A DNA stretch of 64,000 nucleotides from Paenibacillus sp. Marseille-Q4541 (GTDB lineage: Bacteria > Bacillota > Bacilli > Paenibacillales > Paenibacillaceae), in the NCBI RefSeq assembly GCF_018310695.1, contig NZ_JAGXCY010000027.1, positions 1 through 64,000 of the forward strand. The letters are read 5' to 3'. This document shows positions 42,821 to 52,244 of the stretch, piece after piece (the stretch's first letter is position 1; every line of letters starts with the position of its first letter). A program made the translations under genes and the position numbers. The notes under the pieces are model-generated. The model saw only the letters and a program-made list of their open reading frames with translations, had not been told where the DNA came from and did not search any database.

Positions 42821-43744
42821 ATGGCCATTGCACCATCTATTTTGAGACAAGGGGATACGGTAGGAGTTGTCACATTAGGGAGTCCTCTTAGCCGGGCGAC
42901 TATTGATGCACGAATTGAAGTTCTGAAGACAACAGGACTGAATATCATCGTGGGTGATCACGTATACGATCAGGATGGGTTTCTGGCCGGGACAGATGAA
43001 GACCGTGCACAAGACCTCATGACCATGTTTCAGAATGAAGAGGTTAAGTTAATACTCCCAACTCGTGGAGGTACCGGTGTGGCTGGAATTCTTCCCTATC
43101 TTGATTTTGACGTGATACGCAGCAATCCGAAACTGATCACTGGGTACAGTGATATTACCATACTGCTCAACACACTTTATCAATATGCAGATTTGATTAC
43201 ACTGCAAAGCCTCATGTTAATTGACTTTAATTCAGGTACACCCTCTTATAACTTTGACCAATTCTTCACAGCAACCTCTATCGTTCAGTCTACCCGGCTC
43301 ATCTCAAATCCTCCAAATATCCCCATGATCAGCCGAATCCAAGGAAATGTGACCGGACCCCTTGTTGGCGGAAACCTTACCTCCTTTGTAGATACATTAG
43401 GCACCCCGTATGAGATCGATGTAACGGACAAAATCCTGTTAATTGAAGAAACACATGAGCCCACGAATACGGTCTACCGTTATATCAACCATCTCCAGCT
43501 GGCGGGTAAACTGGAAGCCTGTGCTGGCATCATTATGGGCGAATGTACAGGTTGCCTTGAAGCTTATGGTGTATCTTATCAAGAGTTGATTGAAGACGTC
43601 ATCGTTCCTCTTGGCAAACCATTAATGACCAATGTGACCACAGCCCATGGTCTATATAAAGCAGCACTGCCGATAGGAGCTGTCGTGAATCTGGATACGG
43701 AAGCGAACACACTTACTGTTGTTGAGCCAACTGTAGTTGCCTGA
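42821..43744 (+). CDS. S66-family LD-carboxypeptidase (LdcA/MccF-like)
   Basis: A 307-residue serine peptidase with the S66 triad: Ser110 in TGYSDITILL, Glu209/210 in LLIEETHEP and His276 in TTAHGLYKAALPIG. LdcA members remove the terminal D-Ala from muropeptides in recycling; MccF members cleave microcin C-like nucleotide peptides. The two cannot be parted by eye. No signal peptide is present, so it is cytosolic. GGGAGAGG lies before the ATG. Confidence 0.9.
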   Translation: MAIAPSILRQGDTVGVVTLGSPLSRATIDARIEVLKTTGLNIIVGDHVYDQDGFLAGTDEDRAQDLMTMFQNEEVKLILPTRGGTGVAGILPYLDFDVIRSNPKLITGYSDITILLNTLYQYADLITLQSLMLIDFNSGTPSYNFDQFFTATSIVQSTRLISNPPNIPMISRIQGNVTGPLVGGNLTSFVDTLGTPYEIDVTDKILLIEETHEPTNTVYRYINHLQLAGKLEACAGIIMGECTGCLEAYGVSYQELIEDVIVPLGKPLMTNVTTAHGLYKAALPIGAVVNLDTEANTLTVVEPTVVA

Positions 43745-44046
43745 GTATCTTGTCTTGTTAGGCAGGCCAGACTACTCCCCCTACTCGATTTTAACTGAAC
43801 CAATTCAAGACCAAGAGTTATTAGAACATGAGATTTCGTCTGTAAGGTGACCCACGTAAACTCATCTACCTAAAATATAAAAATAACCGTTACTGAATGT
43901 TTCAGTAACGGTTATTTTCTATTTTGAAAATAGGCTGAAACTTTACTCTATGAATCTTTCGATATGAATTGTGTTCTACTGTACTAACATGAACATAATC
44001 TATTCAATAGAATACGTATTAACTTACTATGTATTAGGAGGTTAAA
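43745..44046. other. Intergenic region with terminator
   Basis: The region between the LD-carboxypeptidase and the YcgR-like gene contains the terminator at 43880-43918. A promoter for the following pair should lie between 43920 and 44040, where a short palindrome AATACGTATT is present. No clear Zur box is seen. Confidence 0.4.
43880..43918 (+). terminator. Terminator after LD-carboxypeptidase gene
   Basis: AAAATAACCGTTACTGAA pairs perfectly with TTCAGTAACGGTTATTTT over a three-base loop. Confidence 0.95.
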
Positions 44047-45039
44047 ATGAACCGTTTATTCCGCTCTTCTACAATTGGATTCACATGTATAATCCTCTTG
44101 GGATTATCTTTCTTTTTCTTTGCACAAGCTGCGAGCGAGACTCATTCACTCGTTTTATCCTCTTCTCTTCTTCAACTCAACACGATTTTTCTCAGCATAC
44201 TGATTGAAGCTATGCCCTTCGTTCTCATAGGTGTACTTCTTGCCGGCATCATCCAGATCTTTGTCACCGAAGAGCATATAACTCGTTGGATGCCCAAAAA
44301 CAAAGTAGCAGTCATTCTCATGAGCTGTGTGGTTGGAGCTTTATTTCCCGCCTGCGAATGCGGTATTGTACCCATCATCCGAAGACTCGTCTCCAAGGGA
44401 GTTCCCATTTATGCAGGTATCGGATTTATGCTCACCGGTCCACTGATCAATCCTATCGTTATTACATCTACCTATATGGCTTTTGGCAATGATTTTCGTA
44501 TCGCAGGCCTTCGAATGGGTGTTGGTTTTCTGATTGCTCTTTTGGTCACTTTTTTTATTAGCATGAGTTTCTCAGGAACGCAGTTTAGGCAACATAACAT
44601 CGTTACTGCAACCATTCAGGATAAAACTCCACTATCGCAAAAGTTTAAAAACATGCTGCATCATTCGATTGATGAATTTTTTGACATGGGTAAGTTCCTT
44701 ATTCTCGGAGCCTTTATTGCGGCATCCGTGCAAACTTTTCTACCTGCAAAAGCACTCGTAGACATTGCAACAAGCACGGCCTCTTCTACGCTCATTATGA
44801 TGGGACTGGCCTATGTTCTCTCGCTTTGCTCAGAAGCAGATGCATTTATCGGATCTTCTTTTAGTCACCTGTTCGGGACAACTTCCATCTTGGGTTTCCT
44901 CATCTTTGGGCCCATGATGGACTTGAAAAATACTATTATGATGCTCAGCGTATTTCGGGCTCGTTTTGTAATGACCGTGCTGGTCTTCATCGTTCTTACT
45001 ATCTTCACAACACTTATGTTTCTACATCCTTATCTATAA
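44047..45039 (+). CDS. YcgR-like permease (DUF318/ArsP_1 family)
   Basis: A 330-residue membrane protein with about eight segments. The family core is seen twice: LIGVLLAGIIQIFVTEE with VVGALFPACECGIVPIIRRLVSKG (in parts) and GIGFMLTGPLINPIVITSTYMAF, then LGAFIAASVQTFLP and LCSEADAFIGSSF. It pairs with the next gene after 14 bases, as ycgR-ycgQ in B. subtilis. Transport of a metal-linked or organic compound is assumed for the family, but the substrate is not known. AGGAGG lies seven bases before the ATG. Confidence 0.85.
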   Translation: MNRLFRSSTIGFTCIILLGLSFFFFAQAASETHSLVLSSSLLQLNTIFLSILIEAMPFVLIGVLLAGIIQIFVTEEHITRWMPKNKVAVILMSCVVGALFPACECGIVPIIRRLVSKGVPIYAGIGFMLTGPLINPIVITSTYMAFGNDFRIAGLRMGVGFLIALLVTFFISMSFSGTQFRQHNIVTATIQDKTPLSQKFKNMLHHSIDEFFDMGKFLILGAFIAASVQTFLPAKALVDIATSTASSTLIMMGLAYVLSLCSEADAFIGSSFSHLFGTTSILGFLIFGPMMDLKNTIMMLSVFRARFVMTVLVFIVLTIFTTLMFLHPYL

Positions 45040-45053
45040 GGAGGTTATAGGAG

Positions 45054-46040
45054 ATGAAAACCAAGTTTTATGGCCAACAGTTACTCAAGGCAATTATTCT
45101 GCTCTCCTTCTCGCTATTATTGTTGCGATGGCATGTAACAGGCGAAATACTGAAGTTTGTTAATCCCAAATATGAAATACTAAGCTTAGGTGCGGCAATT
45201 CTCTTTGCTTTGTTATTTGTAATCCAGTTAACGAGAATATGGACGATGAGTCCATCTACGCATCAACATGATCACGATCATAACCATCACGATCACTCCT
45301 GTCATGATGACCATTGTCACCATGATCACGGCACTTCTGACTTTAGTATGAGGAAGCTTGCAGGATACAGCATTATTCTGTTTCCTCTTTTGACAGGATT
45401 TCTACTTCCTGTGAAGACACTTGATAGCTCTATTGCAAGCAAAAAAGGTGGTATGCTCCTTTTATCCGGTACGGATCAGCCAGCCTCGAAGCAGATTCAA
45501 CAAGATCCTTTACCTGCTGCTGAGCTGGAACATCTTGTAGAAGAGGATCTTTTGGATTCACATCCTACCGATTCCCCCGCCGAACATGCACCGGATGAAC
45601 AAATATTCGAGAATGAAATGTCTAAAGATCAATATAAACAGCTGCTTCAACACATGGAAAACACAAAGTCCCTTGAGCTGCAAAATAATATTTTCTCAAC
45701 TTACTATGACCATATACGAGAACACCCTGAGCGATTCAAGGGGAAAACTATTCATCTATCCGGGTTTGTCTATAAAGAAAAAGATCTAGCGTCTAATCAA
45801 CTTGTCCTTTCCCGCTTCCTCATTACGCACTGCATCGCAGATGCTACTCTCATTGGTTTTCTTTCCGAATTACCTGAAGGACAAATCCTAGAGGAAGATA
45901 CTTGGATACAGGCTGACGGTGTTCTTGATACGATCGTCCATAACGAACAGGAACTACCTTATATTAGAATTACCAATGTAAAGACCGTGCCTGCTCCTGA
46001 CCAGCCCTATTTGTACCCGATCAGTATTCGTATCCTATAA
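45054..46040 (+). CDS. YcgQ-like TIGR03943 protein with His-rich loop
   Basis: A 328-residue partner of the permease. It has two or three membrane segments in the first 130 residues, with a striking histidine/aspartate-rich loop between them (HQHDHDHNHHDHSCHDD and on, about 67-95) that would bind metal such as zinc. The C-terminal DUF1980 region (YYDHIREHPERFKGKTIHLSGFVY in parts, SRFLITHCIADATLIGFL) follows an acidic linker. The pair may have a part in metal-dependent transport, as the His loop suggests. GGAGG lies upstream; the two genes are co-transcribed. Confidence 0.83.
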   Translation: MKTKFYGQQLLKAIILLSFSLLLLRWHVTGEILKFVNPKYEILSLGAAILFALLFVIQLTRIWTMSPSTHQHDHDHNHHDHSCHDDHCHHDHGTSDFSMRKLAGYSIILFPLLTGFLLPVKTLDSSIASKKGGMLLLSGTDQPASKQIQQDPLPAAELEHLVEEDLLDSHPTDSPAEHAPDEQIFENEMSKDQYKQLLQHMENTKSLELQNNIFSTYYDHIREHPERFKGKTIHLSGFVYKEKDLASNQLVLSRFLITHCIADATLIGFLSELPEGQILEEDTWIQADGVLDTIVHNEQELPYIRITNVKTVPAPDQPYLYPISIRIL

Positions 46041-46231
46041 GAAGCCAGGAATTACTTCTCGTCCTTCTGAAAAATATGACTTTAGGGTATCCAAATGGTC
46101 AGGAAGGGAGATACCTTTAACATAACAATCCGATATAGTTGCATATAATCCGGTCTGTAAAAGTGGGGCTGTTCCGTCCCATAACAAATATATGTTATCA
46201 GTGAAATCTGCAAAGAAAGGAGCACGTTCTA

Positions 46232-47125
46232 TTGAACATGTTGATTGGTTCCCATGTGTCCATGGGTGGAAAGAAAATGCTTCTACAAGCCAGTGAAGAA
46301 GCAGCGTCATACGGGGCTTCTACATTTCTTATCTATACAGGAGCACCCCAAAACACACGTAGAAAACCTCTCGAAGCATTTAATATTACTGCAGGCCAAG
46401 TACATATGAAGGAACATGGAATCTCTAACATCGTTGTTCATGCTCCCTTCCTTGTGAATTTAGGAAATTCAATCAATCCTCAAGTATTTGAACATAGTAT
46501 TGAATTTATGCGAGCGGAAATGGAACGAACTAGAGCACTTGGCTCCCAGCAAATTGTCCTGCATCCTGGATGCCATGTCGGCGCCGGACTCAAAGTTGGA
46601 ATCCAAAAAATTATTGAAGGGTTAAATGAAATCCTTTCTGAAAAAAGTGAGGTTCAAATTTCACTGGAAACGATGGCTGGTAAAGGGACCGAGTGTGGCC
46701 GAAGTTTCGAAGAACTAGCCGAGATCATCTCCGGTGTCACGAATAACGAACAATTGTCCGTATGTATGGATACATGCCATATCCACGATGCCGGATATAA
46801 TGTAGCGGAGGATTTTGATGGAGTTCTAAACACATTTGATAAAATAGTCGGTGTTGACCGTATTAAGGTGTTGCATATTAACGACTCCAAAAATGAACGT
46901 GGCTCTCGAAAGGATCGGCACGAAAATATCGGTCATGGATATATTGGACTCCAGGCGCTTGATTATGTTGTTCACCATCCACAGTTTGTAAATATCCCCA
47001 AACTACTTGAGACTCCATCCCTTGGTCCTATTAAATATAAACATGCACCTTATAAGCACGAAATCGCTTTGTTACGGAGAGAGATTGAAGTCCCTGTCGA
47101 TAAGACAGCATTTGATGTGAAATAA
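46232..47125 (+). CDS. nfo: Endonuclease IV (AP endonuclease)
   Basis: Cuts DNA at abasic sites in base excision repair. The 297-residue TIM barrel shows its metal ligands: LIGSHVSMGG (start), VVHAPFLVNLGN, QIVLHPGCHVGAG, VQISLETMAGKGTECG, VCMDTCHIHDAGYN and LHINDSKNERGSRKDRHENIGHG (in parts). The TTG start at 46232 has AAAGGAG nine bases upstream and is preferred to the ATG two codons later. It has its own terminator. Confidence 0.95.
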   Translation: MNMLIGSHVSMGGKKMLLQASEEAASYGASTFLIYTGAPQNTRRKPLEAFNITAGQVHMKEHGISNIVVHAPFLVNLGNSINPQVFEHSIEFMRAEMERTRALGSQQIVLHPGCHVGAGLKVGIQKIIEGLNEILSEKSEVQISLETMAGKGTECGRSFEELAEIISGVTNNEQLSVCMDTCHIHDAGYNVAEDFDGVLNTFDKIVGVDRIKVLHINDSKNERGSRKDRHENIGHGYIGLQALDYVVHHPQFVNIPKLLETPSLGPIKYKHAPYKHEIALLRREIEVPVDKTAFDVK

Positions 47126-47127
47126 AA

Positions 47128-47155
47128 AAAGACGGCAAAAAATCGCCGTCTTTCC
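47128..47155 (+). terminator. Terminator after nfo
   Basis: AAAGACGGC pairs with GCCGTCTTT across a seven-base A-rich loop, followed by CCTGT. The T-run is inside the arm. Confidence 0.8.
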
Positions 47156-47169
47156 TGTAACTAGGATGA

Positions 47170-47242
47170 TGGGTTCTGAGGGACTCGAACCCTCGACCAG
47201 ATGATTAAGAGTCAACTGCTCTACCAACTGAGCTAAGAACCC
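47170..47242 (-). tRNA. tRNA-Lys (CTT)
   Basis: 73 bases. The acceptor arms GGGTTCT/AGAACCC, D arm TTAGCTCAGTTGGTAGAGCA, anticodon loop CTCTTAA (anticodon CTT) and T arm GAGGG-TTCGAGT-CCCTC are present. The anticodon stem GTTGA/TCATC has one T-T mismatch. CCA is not encoded. Confidence 0.93.
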
Positions 47243-47339
47243 ATGTCGTAATATAATACCCTTATCGTTACCTATTGAAACATCTTACCTGTGTCTATAT
47301 TAACATATAATCTTCATTCTTGCCAACTTCTTTCAACCT

Positions 47340-47383
47340 AAAAAGCCGTAAACACATATCATCGCTGTGTTGGACGGCTTTTT
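47340..47383 (-). terminator. Terminator after threonine-degradation genes
   Basis: AAAAAGCCGT and ACGGCTTTTT are outer arms with inner ACAC/GTGT pairs. The minus strand ends in TTTTT. Confidence 0.88.
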
Positions 47384-47392
47384 AGAAAGTTC

Positions 47393-48328
47393 TTAAGCGA
47401 GATGAGACAACATATCATCTGTCATTTGATCCAAATTAAATTTGGTTTGAAAATTCCATTCTGTCCTTGCAGCAGACGTGTCTATCGCATTCGGCCACTC
47501 TTCTGCAATTTTTTGGCGAATCGGATCAGACTCATAGGAGAGTATAAAATCTGGAACATGCCTTCGTATACTTACCGCAATCATTTCAGGGTCTACGCTC
47601 ATCGCTGACACATTAAATGCATTCCGATGAATTAGCTTTGCAGCATCCGTCTCCATCAACTGTATCACGGCTTGAATGGCATCCGGCATATACATCATAT
47701 CTAGAAATGTTCCTTCACTTATATATGAAGTATAGCTTTCCCCTCTGGCTGCTTTCAGGTACATATCTACTGCATAATCTGTAGTCCCCCCACCTGGAGG
47801 GGAAGTATGAGACACGAGACCAGGGAAACGCAGACCTCTCGTATCTAGCCCGAATTTATGAAAATAGTAATCACACAGCAGTTCACCGGCAACTTTGCTT
47901 ACCCCATACATCGTAGCTGGTCGCTGCATGGTATTTTGAGGGGTCGCTTCTTTGGGTGTACTGTGTCCAAAAGAAGCTATTGAACTTGGCGTGAAAAACT
48001 GGCACGATCTTTCCCTCGCCACTTCCAGTGCATTTAACAGTCCTCCCATATTAAGTTGCCAAGCTTGCAGAGGATTATCTTCTGCTTTCGCAGACAAAAG
48101 GGCAGCCAAATGTATAATGGTATCTGCCTGATGTGTTCTAACCAAATTGAAAAATGCCTGACCATCCGTTACATCCAGCAGATGAAACGGGCCTGATAAG
48201 ACAACCTCGCTTTGATTATTACGAATATCAGTGGCAAGAACCGCATCTTCTCCATATAGCTGCCGCAACTGAAAGACCAAATCCGAGCCGATCTGCCCCA
48301 ATGCTCCCGTTACCACAATTCGTTTCAT
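47393..48328 (-). CDS. L-threonine 3-dehydrogenase, epimerase-type
   Basis: A 311-residue short-chain dehydrogenase of the extended epimerase group that oxidises L-threonine to 2-amino-3-ketobutyrate. It shows the NAD motif VVTGALGQIGSDLV, TIIHLAALLSAKAED, TPSSIASFG and the catalytic Tyr141-x3-Lys145 in TMYGVSKVAGELL. LRFPGLVSHTSPPGGGTTDYA (in parts) is typical for this threonine dehydrogenase type. It starts nine bases after the kbl coding region, whose product would use the ketobutyrate, so the two form one pathway operon. Confidence 0.9.
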   Translation of the reverse strand: MKRIVVTGALGQIGSDLVFQLRQLYGEDAVLATDIRNNQSEVVLSGPFHLLDVTDGQAFFNLVRTHQADTIIHLAALLSAKAEDNPLQAWQLNMGGLLNALEVARERSCQFFTPSSIASFGHSTPKEATPQNTMQRPATMYGVSKVAGELLCDYYFHKFGLDTRGLRFPGLVSHTSPPGGGTTDYAVDMYLKAARGESYTSYISEGTFLDMMYMPDAIQAVIQLMETDAAKLIHRNAFNVSAMSVDPEMIAVSIRRHVPDFILSYESDPIRQKIAEEWPNAIDTSAARTEWNFQTKFNLDQMTDDMLSHLA

Positions 48329-48337
48329 AAGAGCCTC

Positions 48338-49530
48338 CTATTCGATCAGACCCAGCTCAGTCCCTACCGTTCGGTAAGCGGCCAGAGTACGGTCCAACAT
48401 TTCTGTCGTATGTGCTGCTGTAGGCATGTTTCTTACGCGACCTGTACCTTTTGGTACCGTCGGAAAAACGATAGCTTTTGCATAAATGCCTTCTTGGTAC
48501 AGTCTGGTACTAAAGCGTTGTGTCACTTCCTCATTTCCGATAATGCATGGAGTAATCGGTGTTTCTGTCCGGCCGATAGAATAGCCTAAATCTTTTAGCC
48601 CTTGTTGTAGATATGCAACGTTCTCCCATAGTTTTTGCTGCAACTCTACACTGTCTTCAAGAATGTCAATGGCCGCTATACAGGCTGCTGCACTTCCTGG
48701 TGGAAGCGCAGTGGAGAACAAAAAAGGACGACTGCGCACTTTTAACCAATCAATCAGATCAGAAGAGCCTGCAACATAACCACCAACCACACCTACTGCT
48801 TTAGATAATGTACCGATCTGCATATCGACCTGGTCTGATAATCCAAAGTGTTTGACCGTGCCTTTACCTTTTCCAAGACGCCCGAACCGTGGGCATCGTC
48901 TACGTAAGTAATCAAGTCATATTCATTCGCGATCTCTACAATGTCAGGGAGCCTTGCAATATCTCCATCCATTGAAAATACCCCATCAGTAATGACCATG
49001 ATTTTTTCGTATTTTCCGTGTTTCCTAGCTTCGTTTGCCTTTGTGCGCAGATCATCCATATCAGAGTGTGCATAGCGTAACACGGTGGCTCTGGACAATC
49101 GGCATCCGTCGATAATCGAGGCGTGATTTAATTCGTCAGACAAAATGAGATCATCAGGCCCCATTACTGCGGAAATGGCAGCCATATTACAATTAAAACC
49201 GGATTGATATGTAAGAACTGCTTCTGTCCCTTTAAATCGGGCCAGCCGAATTTCTAGTTCTTCATGAACTCTCAGTGTTCCATTAATGCTCCTAACCGCA
49301 CCACTGCCAGCCCCGAAAGAGTTCGTGGCTTGATTTGCTGCTTCTATCAATCGTTTATCCATGGCGAGTCCAAGATAATTGTTAGATGATAGATTTATAA
49401 ATTCCTTTCCTTGAATGAGAATGATTGGACCATTGGGACTCTCTAGGGGTTCAATTGTATTGTACAGTCCTTCAGCTTTCAGAGCTGAGAGATTTGTCTG
49501 TAAAAAAGCGGATAATCGTTGACTTGCCAT
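48338..49530 (-). pseudogene. kbl: 2-amino-3-ketobutyrate CoA ligase (glycine C-acetyltransferase), frameshifted
   Basis: Would split 2-amino-3-ketobutyrate into glycine and acetyl-CoA with PLP. The 5' part (MASQRLSAFLQTNL to VDDAHGSGVL) and the 3' part (VDMQIGTLSKAVGVVGGYVAG to TVGTELGLIE) are both well kept but lie in different frames. After GVL the expected G-K-G-K-G-T is read as EKVKAR. One base is missing in the run around 48869-48876 (TTGGAAAAGG where TTGGGAAAAGG is expected). With it restored, about 397 residues result, the usual length. Both halves lack other damage, so it is either a very recent mutation or an assembly error. ATG 49530 follows GAGGGG. Confidence 0.88.
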
Positions 49531-49778
49531 ATTATTCCCCTCCATGTCATCTCATTTCTCTTTACACATTCTTTACTGCTCTACTTTCCATCCTATGTGC
49601 CTACGTCCATTGCAATCACCATATTTCATGGTACATGTGAGTACCTTCGATAATGATTGTAAGGATCAACAGAATAAAGAAAACGCATACATTAATGCTT
49701 AATTACATATTCTCCCTCCTATTGTCTTCCTCCTCCCCCTACCAAAAATCTTCGTTATGCCATATGGATAACAACATA
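49531..49778. other. Intergenic region upstream of kbl
   Basis: AT-rich, with no convincing gene. A promoter for the kbl-tdh pair should lie here on the minus strand. I found no T-box, S-box or glycine riboswitch features by eye, although the pathway yields glycine. Confidence 0.35.
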
Positions 49779-49779
49779 A

Positions 49780-49808
49780 TAAAAAAAGAGAGCACATGTA
49801 TGCTCTCT
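49780..49808 (-). terminator. Terminator after copper-amine-oxidase-N-like gene
   Basis: AGAGAGCA and TGCTCTCT pair perfectly over a six-base loop, with TTTTTTT following on the minus strand. Confidence 0.9.
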
Positions 49809-49848
49809 CTTCCAATCTTGGATAACCTATTCTTGTTCCTATTTACGA

Positions 49849-50802
49849 TCAGTATGTCGAAATTGATTGTAAAACATCATCAAAGAAGTATAAATATTGA
49901 TCATAGCTTGAGCCTTCATAAACCCATAATTCTGATGTTCCCCAGTTATAAACATCTTTTGAATTGCTATTGTAGGGCCCCCAGGACAAATAAACCATTT
50001 CAGGGGTCATCCCTGTACTGATCCTCATATCTCCAATTAGTTCCCAAGCTTTTTGAGAAAAATTGTACTCGCTTCGAGGGTTAACGGTATGAATTCCATA
50101 ATCAAAATTATAATATGCCAACATGGCAATATACGTTTTTCCTTTATAGAAGAAGTGCACGTTAATCCAATCCTCAAAGGAATCGTCCCTAGTAACGTTG
50201 GTTATTTTTACTTGAGCTAAGTTCTTTATATTATCAGAAGCATTGTTACCATATAGATCTTCGATTACCACAAAGGGTACGTTAATCCATGCGGATTTAC
50301 CAATATACTTTTGATAAGATTCATACAAATCATTGATGGGAATCGTCACGCTTTTGTTCTTTACCGTCACTGTAATGGATTTAATGTATTTAGAATAATA
50401 ATCGTATGTACCTTGCTCTACTGCTATGGTTGCTTTAAGTAAATCTTTGATTAGCTGAATGGGAACCATTAACTTCCCATTAATAATTTGAGGTGCTACT
50501 GCATATGAGGATTTCACACCATTAATATGGATAACCCTAGAATCCAGTTTTGCTTTTATCTTTGTATTTCCATAGCTAAAGGCAATTTCCTTAGTCTTAT
50601 TATTTAATTGTACTGTTCCACCTAAGTTTTTCAGGACCGGGGCTATGGGAACCATAGAAGTATTTTTTAGAATTACACCACTATCTTTAATAGTGACCGA
50701 CGTTTTTTGGGCCTCATTACTTGATGCAGCATGAATCATCCCGTTAAAGCTACTAAATGCTAGTAAAAATATGAAAATACTTAACAATCTCCTGATATTC
50801 AT
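49849..50802 (-). CDS. Secreted protein with copper-amine-oxidase N-like domain
   Basis: A 317-residue secreted protein: signal peptide (IRRLLSIFIFLLAFSSFNGM to about 26, ending IHAAS), then a PF07833-type region (about 30-135; SMVPIAPVLKNLGGTVQL, KEIAFSYGNTKIKAKL, APQIINGKLMVPIQLIKDL) as is common in Paenibacillus cell-surface proteins. The C-terminal part (TPEMVYLSWGPYNSNSKD, SELWVYEGSSYDQYLYFF) recalls BamE-like lipid-bound folds. ATG 50802 follows GGAGGA at ten bases; the longer frame is not needed. Its base composition is more AT-rich than that of its neighbours. Function unknown. Confidence 0.75.
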   Translation of the reverse strand: MNIRRLLSIFIFLLAFSSFNGMIHAASSNEAQKTSVTIKDSGVILKNTSMVPIAPVLKNLGGTVQLNNKTKEIAFSYGNTKIKAKLDSRVIHINGVKSSYAVAPQIINGKLMVPIQLIKDLLKATIAVEQGTYDYYSKYIKSITVTVKNKSVTIPINDLYESYQKYIGKSAWINVPFVVIEDLYGNNASDNIKNLAQVKITNVTRDDSFEDWINVHFFYKGKTYIAMLAYYNFDYGIHTVNPRSEYNFSQKAWELIGDMRISTGMTPEMVYLSWGPYNSNSKDVYNWGTSELWVYEGSSYDQYLYFFDDVLQSISTY

Positions 50803-50953
50803 GAAACCATATTCCTCCAATAACATTATTTTCTATATCATAACACTAACACAAGAATAGGTATATAGAATCATGTTATTGGATTTCATATAGTTCCTAA
50901 GTCATCCATTATTTCATGTTTTAAAAATAAACCGAACAGTTCAAATAGAAGAG

Positions 50954-52033
50954 CTATCTCGGCAAAATGGAGCGAGCTTGCTGGATAATATCTGCAACAA
51001 TATCTCCTGCCGATTGACCTGAGGTAAGCAGTCTTGTCCCTTGCCCTGCCCACAATGACATATAGTCAGGATTACACATGCGGCTAGCCGCGTTTCTAAT
51101 ATCGCGAGTCACCGTATTCTGTGTAGGAAAAGGAAGCGGCTGAATCCCACTGGCATCCCATTGCCTGATAAAGGAATTGCGTATGCCTCTCGCGGGCCTA
51201 CCTGAGAATGCTTTTGTTATGACTGTACTTTCTTCGGTGCTTTCCAGCAAAGCCTGTTTGTATACTTCATGCGCACCCGATTCGATGGCAGTTAGAAATC
51301 GGGTTCCCATTTGGATCCCTTGCGCTCCAAGAACGAGTGAGGCAATAAGTCCCCGTCCATCCATAATACCTCCTGCTGCAATAACTGGAATTTGAACATG
51401 ATCTACGATTTGTGGTACTAATGCGAAAGTTCCTATATTGGCTCCCATCGGGTGCTTCACCATGTCAAACGTTCCGCGGTGTCCTCCTGCTTCACTGCCT
51501 TGGGCAACAATAGCATCACATCCTGCTTGCTCCGCCATGATCGCTTCCTCTACCGTGGTGACCATCGTAACAACAAGAAGATTAGCTTCTTTAGCATGCT
51601 GCATGAAAGGCTCAGGAAGAACACCAAAAGCGGTACTAATGACCGGCACCCTTTCTTCGAGAATTACAGCACACTGTTTTTCAAAAAGATCCGGCGACTT
51701 TACTGTAGATGTATTCTCAAGAGGAACATGAAGCTCCTCTCGCATCCGATTCAGTACCCCGTTCACTTCACCGATTCTCGTATCGTTATCAGAAACCGGA
51801 GATGCAAAAAGATTAACTCCAAACGGCTTATCCGTCCGTTTGCGAATTTCCTGAATGCTTGTACGAATAGCATCGGGCTCCATATAAGCTGCGCCCAGTG
51901 TACCTAGTCCACCTGCATTAGACACAGCAGCCACTAGGTTTACCGTCGATGGTCCCCCTGCCATTCCCGCTAAAAAAAGGGGATATTGAATATGAAACAT
52001 GTGACAAAGTTTCGTCTGCAGTTGAATATTCAT
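50954..52033 (-). CDS. Nitronate monooxygenase family protein
   Basis: A 359-residue FMN-dependent TIM-barrel enzyme of the 2-nitropropane dioxygenase group, which oxidises alkyl nitronates such as propionate 3-nitronate. It shows IQYPLFLAGMAGGPSTVNL, VAAVSNAGGLGTLGAAYM, KPFGVNLFA, GCDAIVAQGSEAGGHRG (with the conserved His), VIAAGGIMDGRGL and GAQGIQMGTRFL. FabK-type enoyl reductases look similar, but the GSEAGGHRG and length favour the monooxygenase group. It is transcribed alone. Confidence 0.88.
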   Translation of the reverse strand: MNIQLQTKLCHMFHIQYPLFLAGMAGGPSTVNLVAAVSNAGGLGTLGAAYMEPDAIRTSIQEIRKRTDKPFGVNLFASPVSDNDTRIGEVNGVLNRMREELHVPLENTSTVKSPDLFEKQCAVILEERVPVISTAFGVLPEPFMQHAKEANLLVVTMVTTVEEAIMAEQAGCDAIVAQGSEAGGHRGTFDMVKHPMGANIGTFALVPQIVDHVQIPVIAAGGIMDGRGLIASLVLGAQGIQMGTRFLTAIESGAHEVYKQALLESTEESTVITKAFSGRPARGIRNSFIRQWDASGIQPLPFPTQNTVTRDIRNAASRMCNPDYMSLWAGQGTRLLTSGQSAGDIVADIIQQARSILPR

Positions 52034-52141
52034 AATGACCTCCTTCTAAATAATGGTAACCCAATGGTAACATGTGAAAAATAGAAGTTCCAGCTTCCTA
52101 ATTATTGTAGAAATTCGTGTTCTACACTTGTTCTCCAACGT

Positions 52142-52184
52142 AAAAAAGCCGCTGAAAACTTCAAAAAGTGTTCAGCGGCTTTTG
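52142..52184 (-). terminator. Terminator after tyrS
   Basis: AAAAAGCCGCTGAA pairs with TTCAGCGGCTTTT over a loop with further short pairs. The minus-strand end is TTTTTTA. Confidence 0.92.
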
Positions 52185-52244
52185 ATGTTATTGTGCCTAG
52201 GAGGTCTTCCTCTGACATCATCATACATCGAGTGAATCTGTCTC

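Noticed and set aside
43920..44046. Zur box before the YcgR/YcgQ-like pair
   Set aside because: Only a short AATACGTATT palindrome is there; it does not fit the AAATCGTAATNATTACGATTT consensus.
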